A program made the translations under genes and the position numbers. This document shows, in pieces, positions 1 through 9,071 of a DNA stretch of 64,000 bases. The stretch is from CAYVTM01 sp964454645 (GTDB lineage: Bacteria > Bacteroidota > Bacteroidia > Sphingobacteriales > Sphingobacteriaceae). The stretch covers positions 229,683 to 293,682 of the forward strand of contig CAYVTM010000003.1 of NCBI GenBank assembly GCA_964454645.1. Reading direction: 5' to 3'. Numbering within the stretch: position 1 is the first letter of the stretch; every line of letters starts with the position of its first letter. Below the pieces are notes generated by a model. It worked only from the letters and a program-made list of their open reading frames with translations, did no database searches and was not told the DNA's origin.

Positions 1-1
1 A

Positions 2-2713
2 GCAGTAACCGATATGAACGGAAATTACGAGATCAAAAATTTAAAACCCGGCGATTACAATATCAAAGCTGTATTTATAGGATATAAAGAAATTATTTAT
101 AATGGTGTGAAAGTTACACCCGACGCAACGGTTACTTTAAACTTAGCGCTCACCGAGCTCACTGCAGAAATTGGTGCAGTAGAAGTCCTGGGACAAAAAA
201 CCATTGTTGATTTAGAGTCCGGAAAATCCAGTACTAAAGTTACTTCCGAAGATATCAAAGATATGAACGTGAAAGATGTTCAGTCGATCGTTGCCAATCA
301 GGCAGGTGTAAGTCAAAACCCCGATGGTTTACAAATTCGCGGCGGACGTGTGTATGAAACACAATATTTGGTAGATGGTATCAATGCGCAGGATCCATTG
401 GCAGGTACAGGTTTCGGGGTAGATATTGCAGCGAATGCAATCAGCGATATCGAAGTAATAACGGGTGGAGTAGGTGCTGAATATGGGGAAGGAACTTCGG
501 GAGTAGTGCTTACACGAATTAAAGAAGGTACCGACCGTTTCCGTATAGGCGGTTCTTACTATCGCGATAATTTATTTTTCAATGATAAATCGCAATGGAA
601 TACCGACATGCTGAGTCTTTCTTTAGGCGGCCCGCTTGTTAAAAATAAACTCTTCTACTTTGCAAGTTTTAATATGGAGCTGACGGATGAGTTCTTCAGG
701 AATCCGGCATCACAACTAAGAAGTTCGCTATATCCTGACGAGGATTTTGTGTTTGTAACAACAAAAAAAGATTGGCTACAATGGTATAAAGAAAATAAGC
801 AAGAAATATGGGCTCCCCGCCAGGATAATAAATGGTCGAATACATTTAAGCTTACCTATAATATTAAACAGGGGCAAAAGCTTTCGATCTCGAATCAGAA
901 CAGTGTCAACATCAATCAGAATACACGCTCCCTGCAAATTATCGGAAACAATACCATTGTCACTCCGGGCTATCAGTATTTATATAGCCTCAATCCCGAC
1001 AATGCAACAACCTATACACATAAGTCGAATCTTACCATTATCCAGTACCTGAATTTATTCAGCAAAGAATTGTCGATGGATGTATCCGTAGCACGTTTGT
1101 TTACAAACCTTCGTGCCGATGCAAACGGACGTCCTTTCCGTCCCGAAACCATCGATCGTATTTACGACCCCCAGTCAATAGTGTCTGATCCGGTAAGTGT
1201 TTACAATCCGGGCGATTCGGTTTTGTTTGTAAATCCCGGGCCCGGATTGTATAATAACGGCGGTATCTCTACACTATGGCACGATCATTATGCACAGGAA
1301 TATACTTTCAAGCTGAAGTTTAATTATGCTCCCAGCAATGCGCACTTCATCAGTTTCGGCTTTGATCATAAAGAGCAGGAATACCAATGGGTAGATGTTA
1401 CGCGCCCCTGGATCGGCTCTCCGATTATTATTGATGACAGCACACGGATGCCTTCATCAAGTATCGGTCAAAGCAACGATATCTGGAAAGTGAAACCGGC
1501 TACCGGAGGTATCTTCGCTCAGGATGAAATCCGTTACAAAGGAATTATCTTAAACCTCGGAATACGTCTGAACTACTGGGCTCCCGGAGCATTCGCAGAT
1601 AATGCGGTGAATGATCCGAATGCTCCCGTTATAGATGCTGTTCGTGAAAGTTATTTGGCAAATACTACCGGATTTTTAGGAAGAAAGTATAAGTTCAGGC
1701 TATTGCCTAAGCTTCGTATCTCCTTCCCTGTTTCCGAAAACAATGTATTGTATTTTAATTACGGCCATCTAAGCCGGCTGCCGCATCCGCGTTTTGTATA
1801 TGCAGGCCTCGATCCGGTATATCAGAACCGCTCCTTCCTTTCGAACCTGGGAAACCCTGATTTGAATCCCGAAGTAACGGTGTCTTATGAAGTAGGTATC
1901 AAAACTCAGATCACCTCAAATTTTGCCATTACAGCTACGGCATTCTATAACGATAAGTTTGATTACATTGTCAGCAGAAGAATTATCGTAAAAGATCAGA
2001 CGGGAAGATTTGTTGAAAAGAGTTTTAATATCAATCAGGATTATGCACGTATCCGGGGGTTTGAAGTTACGCTGAACCGTCGTATCCAACGTTGGTTCTC
2101 GGCAACATTCAGCGGTGCTTATCAAATCGCTACCGGGAAATCCAACTCTGCTTCGGAGTCGGCGTTACAAATTAAACAAACCGGTTCGGTATCCCCAACG
2201 GTTGAACAATACCTGGCATGGGATCGTCCCTTGGATTTTAAATTGATGATGATCTTCAAGCCCGATTCGAATTTCAAAGTGTTGACAGTCCCTCTGAAAA
2301 ATTTCCGCTTCTTTGTAATCTCTACGTATAAATCCGGGTTGCGATATACACCGTATTATCAAAACGGAATAACACAAACCGGACGCCCTATTTATGAAGA
2401 AGACGAACGTAATCCATACAGCCAATTAGGTAAACCCTGGTACAATACCGATCTGAAAATTACACGGGATATCTCTATCAAAAAGAAACAAGCGATCGGA
2501 ATAAGTCTAGAAGTTAAAAATGTTTTCAATAATAAAAATGCAGCGATTATAAATCCCGTAACCGGTGGAGCTTATGAGTTGGGAGATCAGCTGCCGAACA
2601 GTTATCGCGACCCGATGTATCCCGATCCGCAAGACAATGGAGCGCCTCCGTTTAATCCGGCAAGGTATTTAGCGCCGCGACAAGTATTGGCTGGTATTAC
2701 ATGGCAGTTTTAA
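2..2713 (+). CDS. TonB-dependent receptor with carboxypeptidase-regulatory-like domain, 5' truncated by window edge
   Basis: Outer-membrane active-transport receptor energised by TonB/ExbBD. The reading frame is open from base 2, so the gene starts upstream of the window and the first in-frame ATG (base 14) is not a start. The visible N-terminus is the end of a CarboxypepD_reg-like beta-sandwich (EIKNLKPGDYNIKAVFIGYK). The plug domain follows (DVQSIVANQAGVSQNPDGLQ, then IRGGR and YLVDGINAQDP), then a long barrel ending in GITWQF with the terminal Phe typical of BamA substrates. It is not followed by a SusD partner but by a PorV/PorQ-like barrel after 21 bases and then a lipoprotein, which suggests one operon. 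The substrate cannot be told from sequence. Confidence 0.9.
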   Translation, partial: AVTDMNGNYEIKNLKPGDYNIKAVFIGYKEIIYNGVKVTPDATVTLNLALTELTAEIGAVEVLGQKTIVDLESGKSSTKVTSEDIKDMNVKDVQSIVANQAGVSQNPDGLQIRGGRVYETQYLVDGINAQDPLAGTGFGVDIAANAISDIEVITGGVGAEYGEGTSGVVLTRIKEGTDRFRIGGSYYRDNLFFNDKSQWNTDMLSLSLGGPLVKNKLFYFASFNMELTDEFFRNPASQLRSSLYPDEDFVFVTTKKDWLQWYKENKQEIWAPRQDNKWSNTFKLTYNIKQGQKLSISNQNSVNINQNTRSLQIIGNNTIVTPGYQYLYSLNPDNATTYTHKSNLTIIQYLNLFSKELSMDVSVARLFTNLRADANGRPFRPETIDRIYDPQSIVSDPVSVYNPGDSVLFVNPGPGLYNNGGISTLWHDHYAQEYTFKLKFNYAPSNAHFISFGFDHKEQEYQWVDVTRPWIGSPIIIDDSTRMPSSSIGQSNDIWKVKPATGGIFAQDEIRYKGIILNLGIRLNYWAPGAFADNAVNDPNAPVIDAVRESYLANTTGFLGRKYKFRLLPKLRISFPVSENNVLYFNYGHLSRLPHPRFVYAGLDPVYQNRSFLSNLGNPDLNPEVTVSYEVGIKTQITSNFAITATAFYNDKFDYIVSRRIIVKDQTGRFVEKSFNINQDYARIRGFEVTLNRRIQRWFSATFSGAYQIATGKSNSASESALQIKQTGSVSPTVEQYLAWDRPLDFKLMMIFKPDSNFKVLTVPLKNFRFFVISTYKSGLRYTPYYQNGITQTGRPIYEEDERNPYSQLGKPWYNTDLKITRDISIKKKQAIGISLEVKNVFNNKNAAIINPVTGGAYELGDQLPNSYRDPMYPDPQDNGAPPFNPARYLAPRQVLAGITWQF

Positions 2714-2734
2714 TTTGGGATGATTTAGAAGGAT

Positions 2735-3736
2735 ATGAAAAAATTATATATCACAATTAGTATTTTGTTTTTCTGTTCGCTGGTACAAGCTCAGCTATTG
2801 CCGAATTTGGGTGGGCAAAGAGCCGGTACTTCCGCTTTTGCCTTTCTGAAGCTGAGTGCTTCTGCCCGTCAGACAGCAATGGGAGGAGCACAGATTGCCG
2901 CAAACGGGGATGTGTTCTCTACGCAGGTTAATCCCGCTGCAATGGTAGATGTAAAACAAACCTCATTCGGCTTATCGAATATGATTTACTTTGCCGATGT
3001 ACAAAGTAGTTATTTGACAGTCGTTCTGCCCGGAAAGAAATACAATTCATGGGGCTTTCATTTACAATCGCTCAGTACCAATGCCATGGAGAAACGTACC
3101 GAGTTTCAGCCATTGGGAACAGGAGAATATTTTTATGCACAGAATATAGCCTTGGGTGTAAGCCATGCCCGCATACTTTCCGATTATTTTAGTTATGGAG
3201 TGAATGCAAAATATGTATATGAAGGATTGGATAATTACAAGGTGCATACCGGAGTACTGGACTTAGGCTTCTTGTATAAAACCGATTTTAAAGATTTACG
3301 CTTCGCCGTGATGCTGAACAACTTTGGTATTAATACCCGCATTGATGGAGAAACAAAAATGTTGGCAAGCTTTAGTATGAGCAACAGAGATGTAGAAAGT
3401 TACTCTCCTCCAACCTTATTTAAAATGGGTGTTTCCATCGTTCCGTATAAACTGAATAATAATTCATTGCTTTTTGCAGCAGAGTTACATCATCCGAACG
3501 ATAACTCCGAAAACATACGCTTAGGAGCAGAGTTCGACTGGCATAAAATAGTATTTATACGTGCCGGGTATAAAATCGGAATAAAAGATCAACGTACACC
3601 AACTTTCGGAGCAGGTATTAAAACACGTGTGGGCCGTCATCCGCTGATGATCGATTATGCCGCAGACCCGCATCCGCATTTAGGTTTTGCGCAACAAATA
3701 GGGGTACATTTTTCAATTAATAAAGTATCGAGATAA
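2735..3736 (+). CDS. PorV/PorQ family outer-membrane protein
   Basis: 333 aa with a clear signal peptide ending near residue 20 (LVQAQ). The N-terminal motif GTSAFAFLKLSASARQTAMG followed by NPAAM is the hallmark of the PorV/PorQ (UPF0164, FadL-like barrel) family. PorV and PorQ act in type IX secretion, as shuttle or A-LPS attachment factors at the cell surface. This copy lies between a TonB receptor and a lipoprotein, not among other T9SS genes, so it may be a paralogue dedicated to the neighbouring system and not the housekeeping PorV. It begins 21 bases after the receptor stop and ends two bases before the next start. Family assignment is firm; the specific role is inferred. Confidence 0.8.
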   Translation: MKKLYITISILFFCSLVQAQLLPNLGGQRAGTSAFAFLKLSASARQTAMGGAQIAANGDVFSTQVNPAAMVDVKQTSFGLSNMIYFADVQSSYLTVVLPGKKYNSWGFHLQSLSTNAMEKRTEFQPLGTGEYFYAQNIALGVSHARILSDYFSYGVNAKYVYEGLDNYKVHTGVLDLGFLYKTDFKDLRFAVMLNNFGINTRIDGETKMLASFSMSNRDVESYSPPTLFKMGVSIVPYKLNNNSLLFAAELHHPNDNSENIRLGAEFDWHKIVFIRAGYKIGIKDQRTPTFGAGIKTRVGRHPLMIDYAADPHPHLGFAQQIGVHFSINKVSR

Positions 3737-3738
3737 GT

Positions 3739-4935
3739 ATGAAAATAAAACCGCATTATCTTTTATTTCTTAGCTTGTGGTTTTTTGCATCCTGCGAAAA
3801 ACCATTGGGGGATAAAACCGATCTGAGCTTTATTGATGTACCGGTTTACGATCAGGAAATGATTGCTTTTGTACCTATTCAACCGGCAATAACTCATCTT
3901 TCCAATCCCGTAGATATTTGTGTGGGCTACGATGAACTGATCTATATTGCCGATCAGGCTTCCGGACGTATCACGGCCTTTGATCAGTCGGGGAAGGTAT
4001 TAGGTACATATAATTTACCCGGAGTAAAAGCGCTGGCTATGGATCGTAGTTTGGAAATATTAGCGCTTGCGAAATACGACACACTTATCAACGGAGTTAA
4101 TTATAAGCTGGATGCGATTTATCGTTTATCCTTAATTTCTAATAATGGTTATGGAATACAGCATGCGAAAATTATCCGCAAAGTGGTTCATCCTTTTTAT
4201 TTTAAAACAAGCTTTACTACTTCCGATACAGCAGTACATTTAAACGGTATCAGTATCATGGCCGATAACAAGTATTATGTAAGCCGTTCAGGACCTTCTA
4301 ATATTCCCGGTCAGATCGGAGGACCCGATGATGCAATCCTGGTTTTTAATCCGGGCGATGTATTTGAAACAACGGTAAGTGTTACCACCGAGCAGGGGTT
4401 GATAAGTGATTATTTCCGTAAACCTTTTGCCATATCTACTTTGGCAAAAGCTCCGCAATCGACCGTTGTACGAACCGGTGGAGATTTTCTATTTACCTCT
4501 ATCTCTAATCAGACGGCTATTAAAGCACAATACATACGTTTCGAATCAAGCGATTTCGGATCGAGTTATCACTTGAATACCGCATTAGCAGGATCAGACA
4601 CATCCAAGGCTGATGGTTTTATGTACACTCCTAATCGATTTATATCCCCCAAAGGAATAACCATTGCGGGTGATGGAAGCAATTATATTTTTGTTTCCGA
4701 TGCGATGAAAGATTCGGTTTATCTTTTTACAATGCAAGGCTTGGAAGGGGTACAGCCCCCTCCGGGAAATGATTCGAAGAAGAATATCAATGTATCTTTC
4801 GGAGGAAGGGGAACGGGGCTAAAGCAGTTCCGGGCACCTGCTGCAATGGCTTATCACAATAAGATATTGTATGTTCTGGATACCGGTAATGGAAGGATCC
4901 TGCGCTTTAAACTTACTACAGATTTCAACGACTGA
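3739..4935 (+). CDS. NHL-repeat/beta-propeller-like lipoprotein
   Basis: 398 aa. A lipoprotein signal is visible, with Cys19 in FASC preceded by a hydrophobic stretch. The body contains repeats of the NHL/6-bladed propeller type, for example the strand pairs around NPVDICVGYDELIYIADQAS, SPKGITIAGDGSNYIFVSDA and APAAMAYHNKILYVLDTGNG, each with a P-x-(G/A)-(I/M) turn followed by an (I/L)YVxD strand. Such domains act as ligand or protein-binding platforms. It starts two bases after the PorV/PorQ-like gene, so the three genes are probably co-transcribed, and it may be the surface lipoprotein partner of the receptor. No enzymatic motif is visible. Confidence 0.7.
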   Translation: MKIKPHYLLFLSLWFFASCEKPLGDKTDLSFIDVPVYDQEMIAFVPIQPAITHLSNPVDICVGYDELIYIADQASGRITAFDQSGKVLGTYNLPGVKALAMDRSLEILALAKYDTLINGVNYKLDAIYRLSLISNNGYGIQHAKIIRKVVHPFYFKTSFTTSDTAVHLNGISIMADNKYYVSRSGPSNIPGQIGGPDDAILVFNPGDVFETTVSVTTEQGLISDYFRKPFAISTLAKAPQSTVVRTGGDFLFTSISNQTAIKAQYIRFESSDFGSSYHLNTALAGSDTSKADGFMYTPNRFISPKGITIAGDGSNYIFVSDAMKDSVYLFTMQGLEGVQPPPGNDSKKNINVSFGGRGTGLKQFRAPAAMAYHNKILYVLDTGNGRILRFKLTTDFND

Positions 4936-5007
4936 GTCTAAAAGTAAAGTTTAAGCGATTTGAGGGCCGATAAATAAATTCTGTTTATTTTTTCGATTTT
5001 TTTATTC

Positions 5008-5015
5008 TACCTTTG
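5008..5015 (+). promoter_or_regulatory. Bacteroidota -7 promoter box and structured leader of the DEAD-box helicase gene
   Basis: TACCTTTG fits the TAnnTTTG -7 consensus used by the Bacteroidota primary sigma factor; no good -33 TTG is seen, only a T-rich stretch. The roughly 40-base leader that follows contains a short hairpin (TAGGC/GCCTA, 5027-5042) just before the helicase ATG at 5056. Confidence 0.6.
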
Positions 5016-5055
5016 CGCCGTCTTAGGCAAGACCGCCTAGGTTTAAAAATTATAT

Positions 5056-6900
5056 ATGAACCCATTTGAACAATTGGGTGTCAGTCCGAAAGTTGTACAG
5101 GCAATTTCTGAGCTTGGCTACGTCTCGCCAACGCCTATCCAGGAACAATCCATCCCGGTATTACTTAAAGGAGATCGCGACTTCGTCGGTCTGGCACAAA
5201 CAGGAACAGGTAAAACTGCTGCTTTTGGCTTACCCTTATTAGAGTTGATAGACATCAGTCTGAATCAACCCCAGGCACTTATTTTGTGCCCAACACGCGA
5301 ATTATGTCTTCAGATAGCGAAAGACATAGAAGGATATGGTCAACATATCAAAGGCCTCAATGTAGTGGCAGTATATGGTGGAGCGAGTATCGTGAATCAA
5401 TTACGCGATATTAAGAGAGGAGCTCATATCATTGTAGCGACCCCCGGTCGTATGCTGGATGTACTCGAACGCCGTGCGATTAATTTCGGACAGGTAGAGT
5501 ATGTAGTATTGGATGAAGCCGATGAAATGTTAAACATGGGTTTTCAGGAAGATATCAACAGCATTCTTTCGAATACACCCGAAGAAAAAGTAACCTGGTT
5601 GTTTTCGGCTACCATGCCAACGGAAGTCCGTAGAATTGCCAAAAAATACATGGAAGATCCTTTCGAATTGACGATCGGTTCTAAAAACACCGGTAACGTT
5701 AATATCGAACACGAATATTATATCGTTCGTCCGCGCGATAAATACGCAGCTTTAAAACGTATCGTCGATTACAATCCCGATATTTTTGCAATCGTATTTT
5801 CACGTACCAAAATCGAAACGCAGGAAATCGCGGAGGCACTTATTAAAGATGGTTACAATGCCGATTCATTACATGGAGACTTATCGCAACAACAACGCGA
5901 TAAAGTGATGAAGCGATACAGAGATCGTTCTTTGCAGATATTGGTTGCTACCGATGTTGCCGCAAGGGGGATTGATGTAAACGATGTAACGCATGTTATC
6001 AACTTTTCTTTACCGGATGAAATTGAAAATTATACGCACCGAAGCGGTCGTACAGCAAGAGCAGGGAAAACAGGTATTTCCATCTGCATAATTTCTTCCA
6101 GAGAAGTAGGCAAGATCCGCCAGATCGAAAAAGTAATCGGTAAGAAATTTACCGCTGCTGAAATTCCGAATGGCTTTGATGTCTGTGAAAAACAATTGTT
6201 TTCTATGGTACATCGTGTAAACAATGTACAGGTAAATGAAGCGCAGATAGAGCAATACTTACAGCGTATTTACGATGAGTTTGCAGAGCTAAGCAAAGAA
6301 GAAGTGATCAAGCGTTTTACATCGCTAGAGTTTAACAGATTTTTAGAATATTATAAAAATGCTCCCGACTTGAATGCGAAAGCCGATGACAGGGGTGAAC
6401 GCAATACCATGAGTCGTGCCCGTAGTGGGGATTTCACCCGTTTGTTTATCAATTTAGGTTCGGTAGATGAGTTTAACCGTGGAGAGATGTTAGGTTTTGT
6501 ATGTAATACAGCTAATGTCCCGGGAACGAAAATCGGAAAAATTGATATCAAAGGTGTGTACTCTTTCTTCGAGGTAGAAAATGATTTAGTAGAGCCGATT
6601 ATGTCGGCATTTAAATCGATACAACATAAAGGAAGAAGTGTGCGTATTGAGATTTCCGGTGAGGCTGCAGAAAGCAGGTCACGTGGTGGAAGATCGGGTG
6701 GTGGAGAGCGTCGTTCATCATACGGAGGAGGAAATTCTTACGGTGGTGGAGGTCGCAGAGATTCGGGAAGATCGTATGGAAGCCGAAACGGAAGTTCGTC
6801 AGGCTCATCGAGATCAGCAGCAGGAGGAAGAACTCCGGACAGATCCGAAAGCCGCCCACGCCGCGAACGTAAAGATTCGGGCAGGGGTGGAAAATGGTAA
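5056..6900 (+). CDS. DEAD-box ATP-dependent RNA helicase with DbpA-type RNA-binding domain and RGG-rich tail
   Basis: 614 aa RNA helicase for remodelling structured RNA, probably in ribosome assembly and cold adaptation. Visible motifs in order: Q-motif (SPTPIQEQSIP, about 24-34), Walker A AQTGTGKT (about 47-54), PTRELCLQI, DEAD at 153-156, SAT, RGIDV and HRSGRTARAGKTG (about 328). A C-terminal DbpA/CsdA-like RNA-binding domain follows (about 465-550), then a low-complexity Gly/Arg/Ser tail. This architecture matches the DeaD/CsdA group more than DbpA itself. It has its own promoter upstream and a strong terminator directly after the stop. The family is certain; the exact cellular role is inferred. 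Confidence 0.95.
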   Translation: MNPFEQLGVSPKVVQAISELGYVSPTPIQEQSIPVLLKGDRDFVGLAQTGTGKTAAFGLPLLELIDISLNQPQALILCPTRELCLQIAKDIEGYGQHIKGLNVVAVYGGASIVNQLRDIKRGAHIIVATPGRMLDVLERRAINFGQVEYVVLDEADEMLNMGFQEDINSILSNTPEEKVTWLFSATMPTEVRRIAKKYMEDPFELTIGSKNTGNVNIEHEYYIVRPRDKYAALKRIVDYNPDIFAIVFSRTKIETQEIAEALIKDGYNADSLHGDLSQQQRDKVMKRYRDRSLQILVATDVAARGIDVNDVTHVINFSLPDEIENYTHRSGRTARAGKTGISICIISSREVGKIRQIEKVIGKKFTAAEIPNGFDVCEKQLFSMVHRVNNVQVNEAQIEQYLQRIYDEFAELSKEEVIKRFTSLEFNRFLEYYKNAPDLNAKADDRGERNTMSRARSGDFTRLFINLGSVDEFNRGEMLGFVCNTANVPGTKIGKIDIKGVYSFFEVENDLVEPIMSAFKSIQHKGRSVRIEISGEAAESRSRGGRSGGGERRSSYGGGNSYGGGGRRDSGRSYGSRNGSSSGSSRSAAGGRTPDRSESRPRRERKDSGRGGKW

Positions 6901-6904
6901 TAAC

Positions 6905-6933
6905 AAAAAAGACCCGGATTCCGGGTCTTTTTT
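6905..6933. terminator. Bidirectional intrinsic terminator
   Basis: A perfect GACCCGG/CCGGGTC stem with an ATT loop is flanked by six A on the left and six T on the right, so it can terminate both the helicase gene (+) and the convergent DUF4293 gene (-). Confidence 0.9.
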
Positions 6934-6971
6934 ATTTCTAATTACTTTTTGTTTAGGTAAGAATTCGGAGA

Positions 6972-7457
6972 TTATCGCAAACGATCTGCCGAACGTACCA
7001 AAGCTTCATCCTTACGAACAGCTCTTGCAGCAAGGGCGGTAAAAAGAATCGCAAGCGATGGAAGAAAAGCCCCAATACCATATTTGATATTAGAAATTTC
7101 CAAGGATTTGATCTCTTGGGCAATCATCGCGAATACAAACAACATCAACGAAAACTCCAGAACGATTAAGATACGGGCAATGCTTAACTGTTGTTTGCGG
7201 TTTTTGTACAGGAAGATGCAAACAATTAATGCCAGGCCTATACAGATACTCATTAAAAATTGTGGAAATCGAAAATTTACGTTTGTATATTCTAAAGCAG
7301 TTTCTGCTTTTTCAAGAGTCCCGTTAATCATTATCTTAACCTGGATGTATTCCGTGCCATTACTGATCTTGTCAAATTGATAAATCGGGAAATACATCAT
7401 CAAGGCTAATGCTACCGATGCCAGGAATAAATAAATAGTTTGAACACGCTGTATCAT
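6972..7457 (-). CDS. DUF4293 family integral membrane protein
   Basis: 161 aa from the ATG at 7457 (MIQRVQTIYLFLASVALALM). A TTG six codons upstream is in frame, but the family characteristically starts MIQRxQT. Four hydrophobic segments are visible (about 4-22, 53-73, 85-105 and 118-136), giving a small four-helix inner-membrane protein. The family is restricted to Bacteroidota and its function is unknown to me. It converges with the helicase gene across the shared terminator. The C-terminus is basic (RKDEALVRSADRLR). Confidence 0.8.
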   Translation of the reverse strand: MIQRVQTIYLFLASVALALMMYFPIYQFDKISNGTEYIQVKIMINGTLEKAETALEYTNVNFRFPQFLMSICIGLALIVCIFLYKNRKQQLSIARILIVLEFSLMLFVFAMIAQEIKSLEISNIKYGIGAFLPSLAILFTALAARAVRKDEALVRSADRLR

Positions 7458-7672
7458 AAGTATAAAATTTTCCAAAAGTACTAAAATATTGAATGGGATG
7501 TATAATCTGTAAGATCTATATAAGCCTCCAAATCTGATATTCTATTCAATGAACAGGCTTCTTATAAATAGGATCCTATTCAATTAATTCTTGCCGTATT
7601 CCGTTGTTTTTAAGTATGTTATAACATTTAATATACCCATAATTAAGTATATGTTATGCAGAGATAAGGGTC

Positions 7673-7680
7673 TAATTTTG
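7673..7680 (+). promoter_or_regulatory. -7 promoter box upstream of 7704 gene
   Basis: TAATTTTG matches TAnnTTTG and lies 23 bases before the ATG at 7704; the -33 element is weak. The 7476-7703 interval holds nothing else I recognise. Confidence 0.45.
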
Positions 7681-7703
7681 AGTAATAAATTAGACTATAT
7701 GAT

Positions 7704-8993
7704 ATGAAAACTCTGATCTTAACAACAACAATGTGGATTTTTTTTTGTAGCTCAGCCTGGGCTCGTATTGAAATAAAAAATCCGAAAAATGAATTTAGCG
7801 AAATAGTATCAATAACTCCTCTTGATTCTTCTGACAGCTTTGATAGTTTACAAGTTGAAAAAGTTAAACTGGAAAAGTATGTACAGAAAAAAGATAGTAT
7901 ACTTGAGCAGGTCTCTTCGGTATTAAACAGAAAAGTTCTGGGTGAACAAGTTGGATACCTAACTATTAAAGGTCCGAATGTTAATATTTATGATGGTAAG
8001 TCAACAAGTACTAAGAAGATAAAACAGGTTGATATAAATATTCATGAAGGTTCTATATTTTCAATTCATTTAACTACTGATGATAACAAGGTATATTTAA
8101 ACAAAAAGTCACAGATATCTCTCAATTCATTTAACAGGCGCGCGCGAGATCGAATAAGGGAGGAAAACAAGGGGACTACCGGATATGCGGAATTGGGGGA
8201 ATTTTTACGCTATCAGTCTTTGTATGGCAGATTAACTCTTCCGGATGATACGGTAGTCACATTAATTCCCAATATTGTCGATACCGCTTTTTTAAAGCTT
8301 GACCCATCGATATCAAACCTTATTGAAGGGAGAATCTATTCCGATGTAATGGGTCTATCCGGAAAAGCAAACGGAATAATTCAAACCGAATTATATACCA
8401 GGTTTTTAGGGAATACACTAAACCTGCCAAATTCTAGATATGTACCTGCTAACTTTGTTGCACCGTATTTTTTGTACTCTAAATTTGATAGTGAGTTTGA
8501 TACAATTGCTTTAAATGCAGATACCAGTATTAGTAGAATGCGGCTGATACAATTAGCGCCCATACATTACGGAATTACCTTTAATGTACTTTCTTATTTT
8601 CGTGTTTATCGGTTTGAATTAAATTTTGGACTACAAGGAAGCCTTACGCGTAATGTTGTATTTCCCGATAGTACAGTAGCTGATATAAATCAATACTCTT
8701 GTTATTTTCAGATTGGAGGAGTAGTGACACGAGGAAAAAATTACGGATTAGAATTTTCAGCAAAGGTGTATCGCAGCAAACTTGCCGACAGGCCCTCGTT
8801 GAATCCTGTATTAAATCCAACCGCTATTTGGGTATTAAGCCCTGAAGCAAATTTGTTTTGGTTTCCGGGAAATGATAAGCACAATAAAATATTTTTCAGA
8901 TACAGAGGATTCTATAATTTGACGGATGAGGATACTAATTTTATTCAATTACAACTCGGGTATTCCTTTAGTATAAATAAGTTGTTTAAATAG
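7704..8993 (+). CDS. Secreted protein with probable outer-membrane beta-barrel C-terminus, function unknown
   Basis: 429 aa, not recognised. A signal peptide is visible (hydrophobic to about residue 20, SSAWA). The N-terminal 150 residues are charged and polar. The second half has alternating aromatic/hydrophobic strands (YGITFNVLSYFRVYRFELNF, FQIGGVVTRG, FIQLQLGYSFSINKLFK) of the kind found in small barrels, although it ends in Lys and not in an aromatic residue. It is a single gene with its own -7 box and no co-directional close neighbour. Its base composition looks somewhat more AT-rich than the flanking genes, so it may be accessory. Confidence 0.55.
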   Translation: MKTLILTTTMWIFFCSSAWARIEIKNPKNEFSEIVSITPLDSSDSFDSLQVEKVKLEKYVQKKDSILEQVSSVLNRKVLGEQVGYLTIKGPNVNIYDGKSTSTKKIKQVDINIHEGSIFSIHLTTDDNKVYLNKKSQISLNSFNRRARDRIREENKGTTGYAELGEFLRYQSLYGRLTLPDDTVVTLIPNIVDTAFLKLDPSISNLIEGRIYSDVMGLSGKANGIIQTELYTRFLGNTLNLPNSRYVPANFVAPYFLYSKFDSEFDTIALNADTSISRMRLIQLAPIHYGITFNVLSYFRVYRFELNFGLQGSLTRNVVFPDSTVADINQYSCYFQIGGVVTRGKNYGLEFSAKVYRSKLADRPSLNPVLNPTAIWVLSPEANLFWFPGNDKHNKIFFRYRGFYNLTDEDTNFIQLQLGYSFSINKLFK

Positions 8994-9071
8994 ATAGAAG
9001 TCCTTTTTGTTCTTTCGCTGTAATAAGCTATCATGTACGCTTGCAATTAGGTGGAACGAGGTATTCTTAGA

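Noticed and set aside
6638..7042. 134-codon open frame on the plus strand across the end of the helicase gene
   Set aside because: It is a shifted reading of the Gly/Arg-rich helicase tail and runs through the terminator; the composition is low-complexity with no homologous features.
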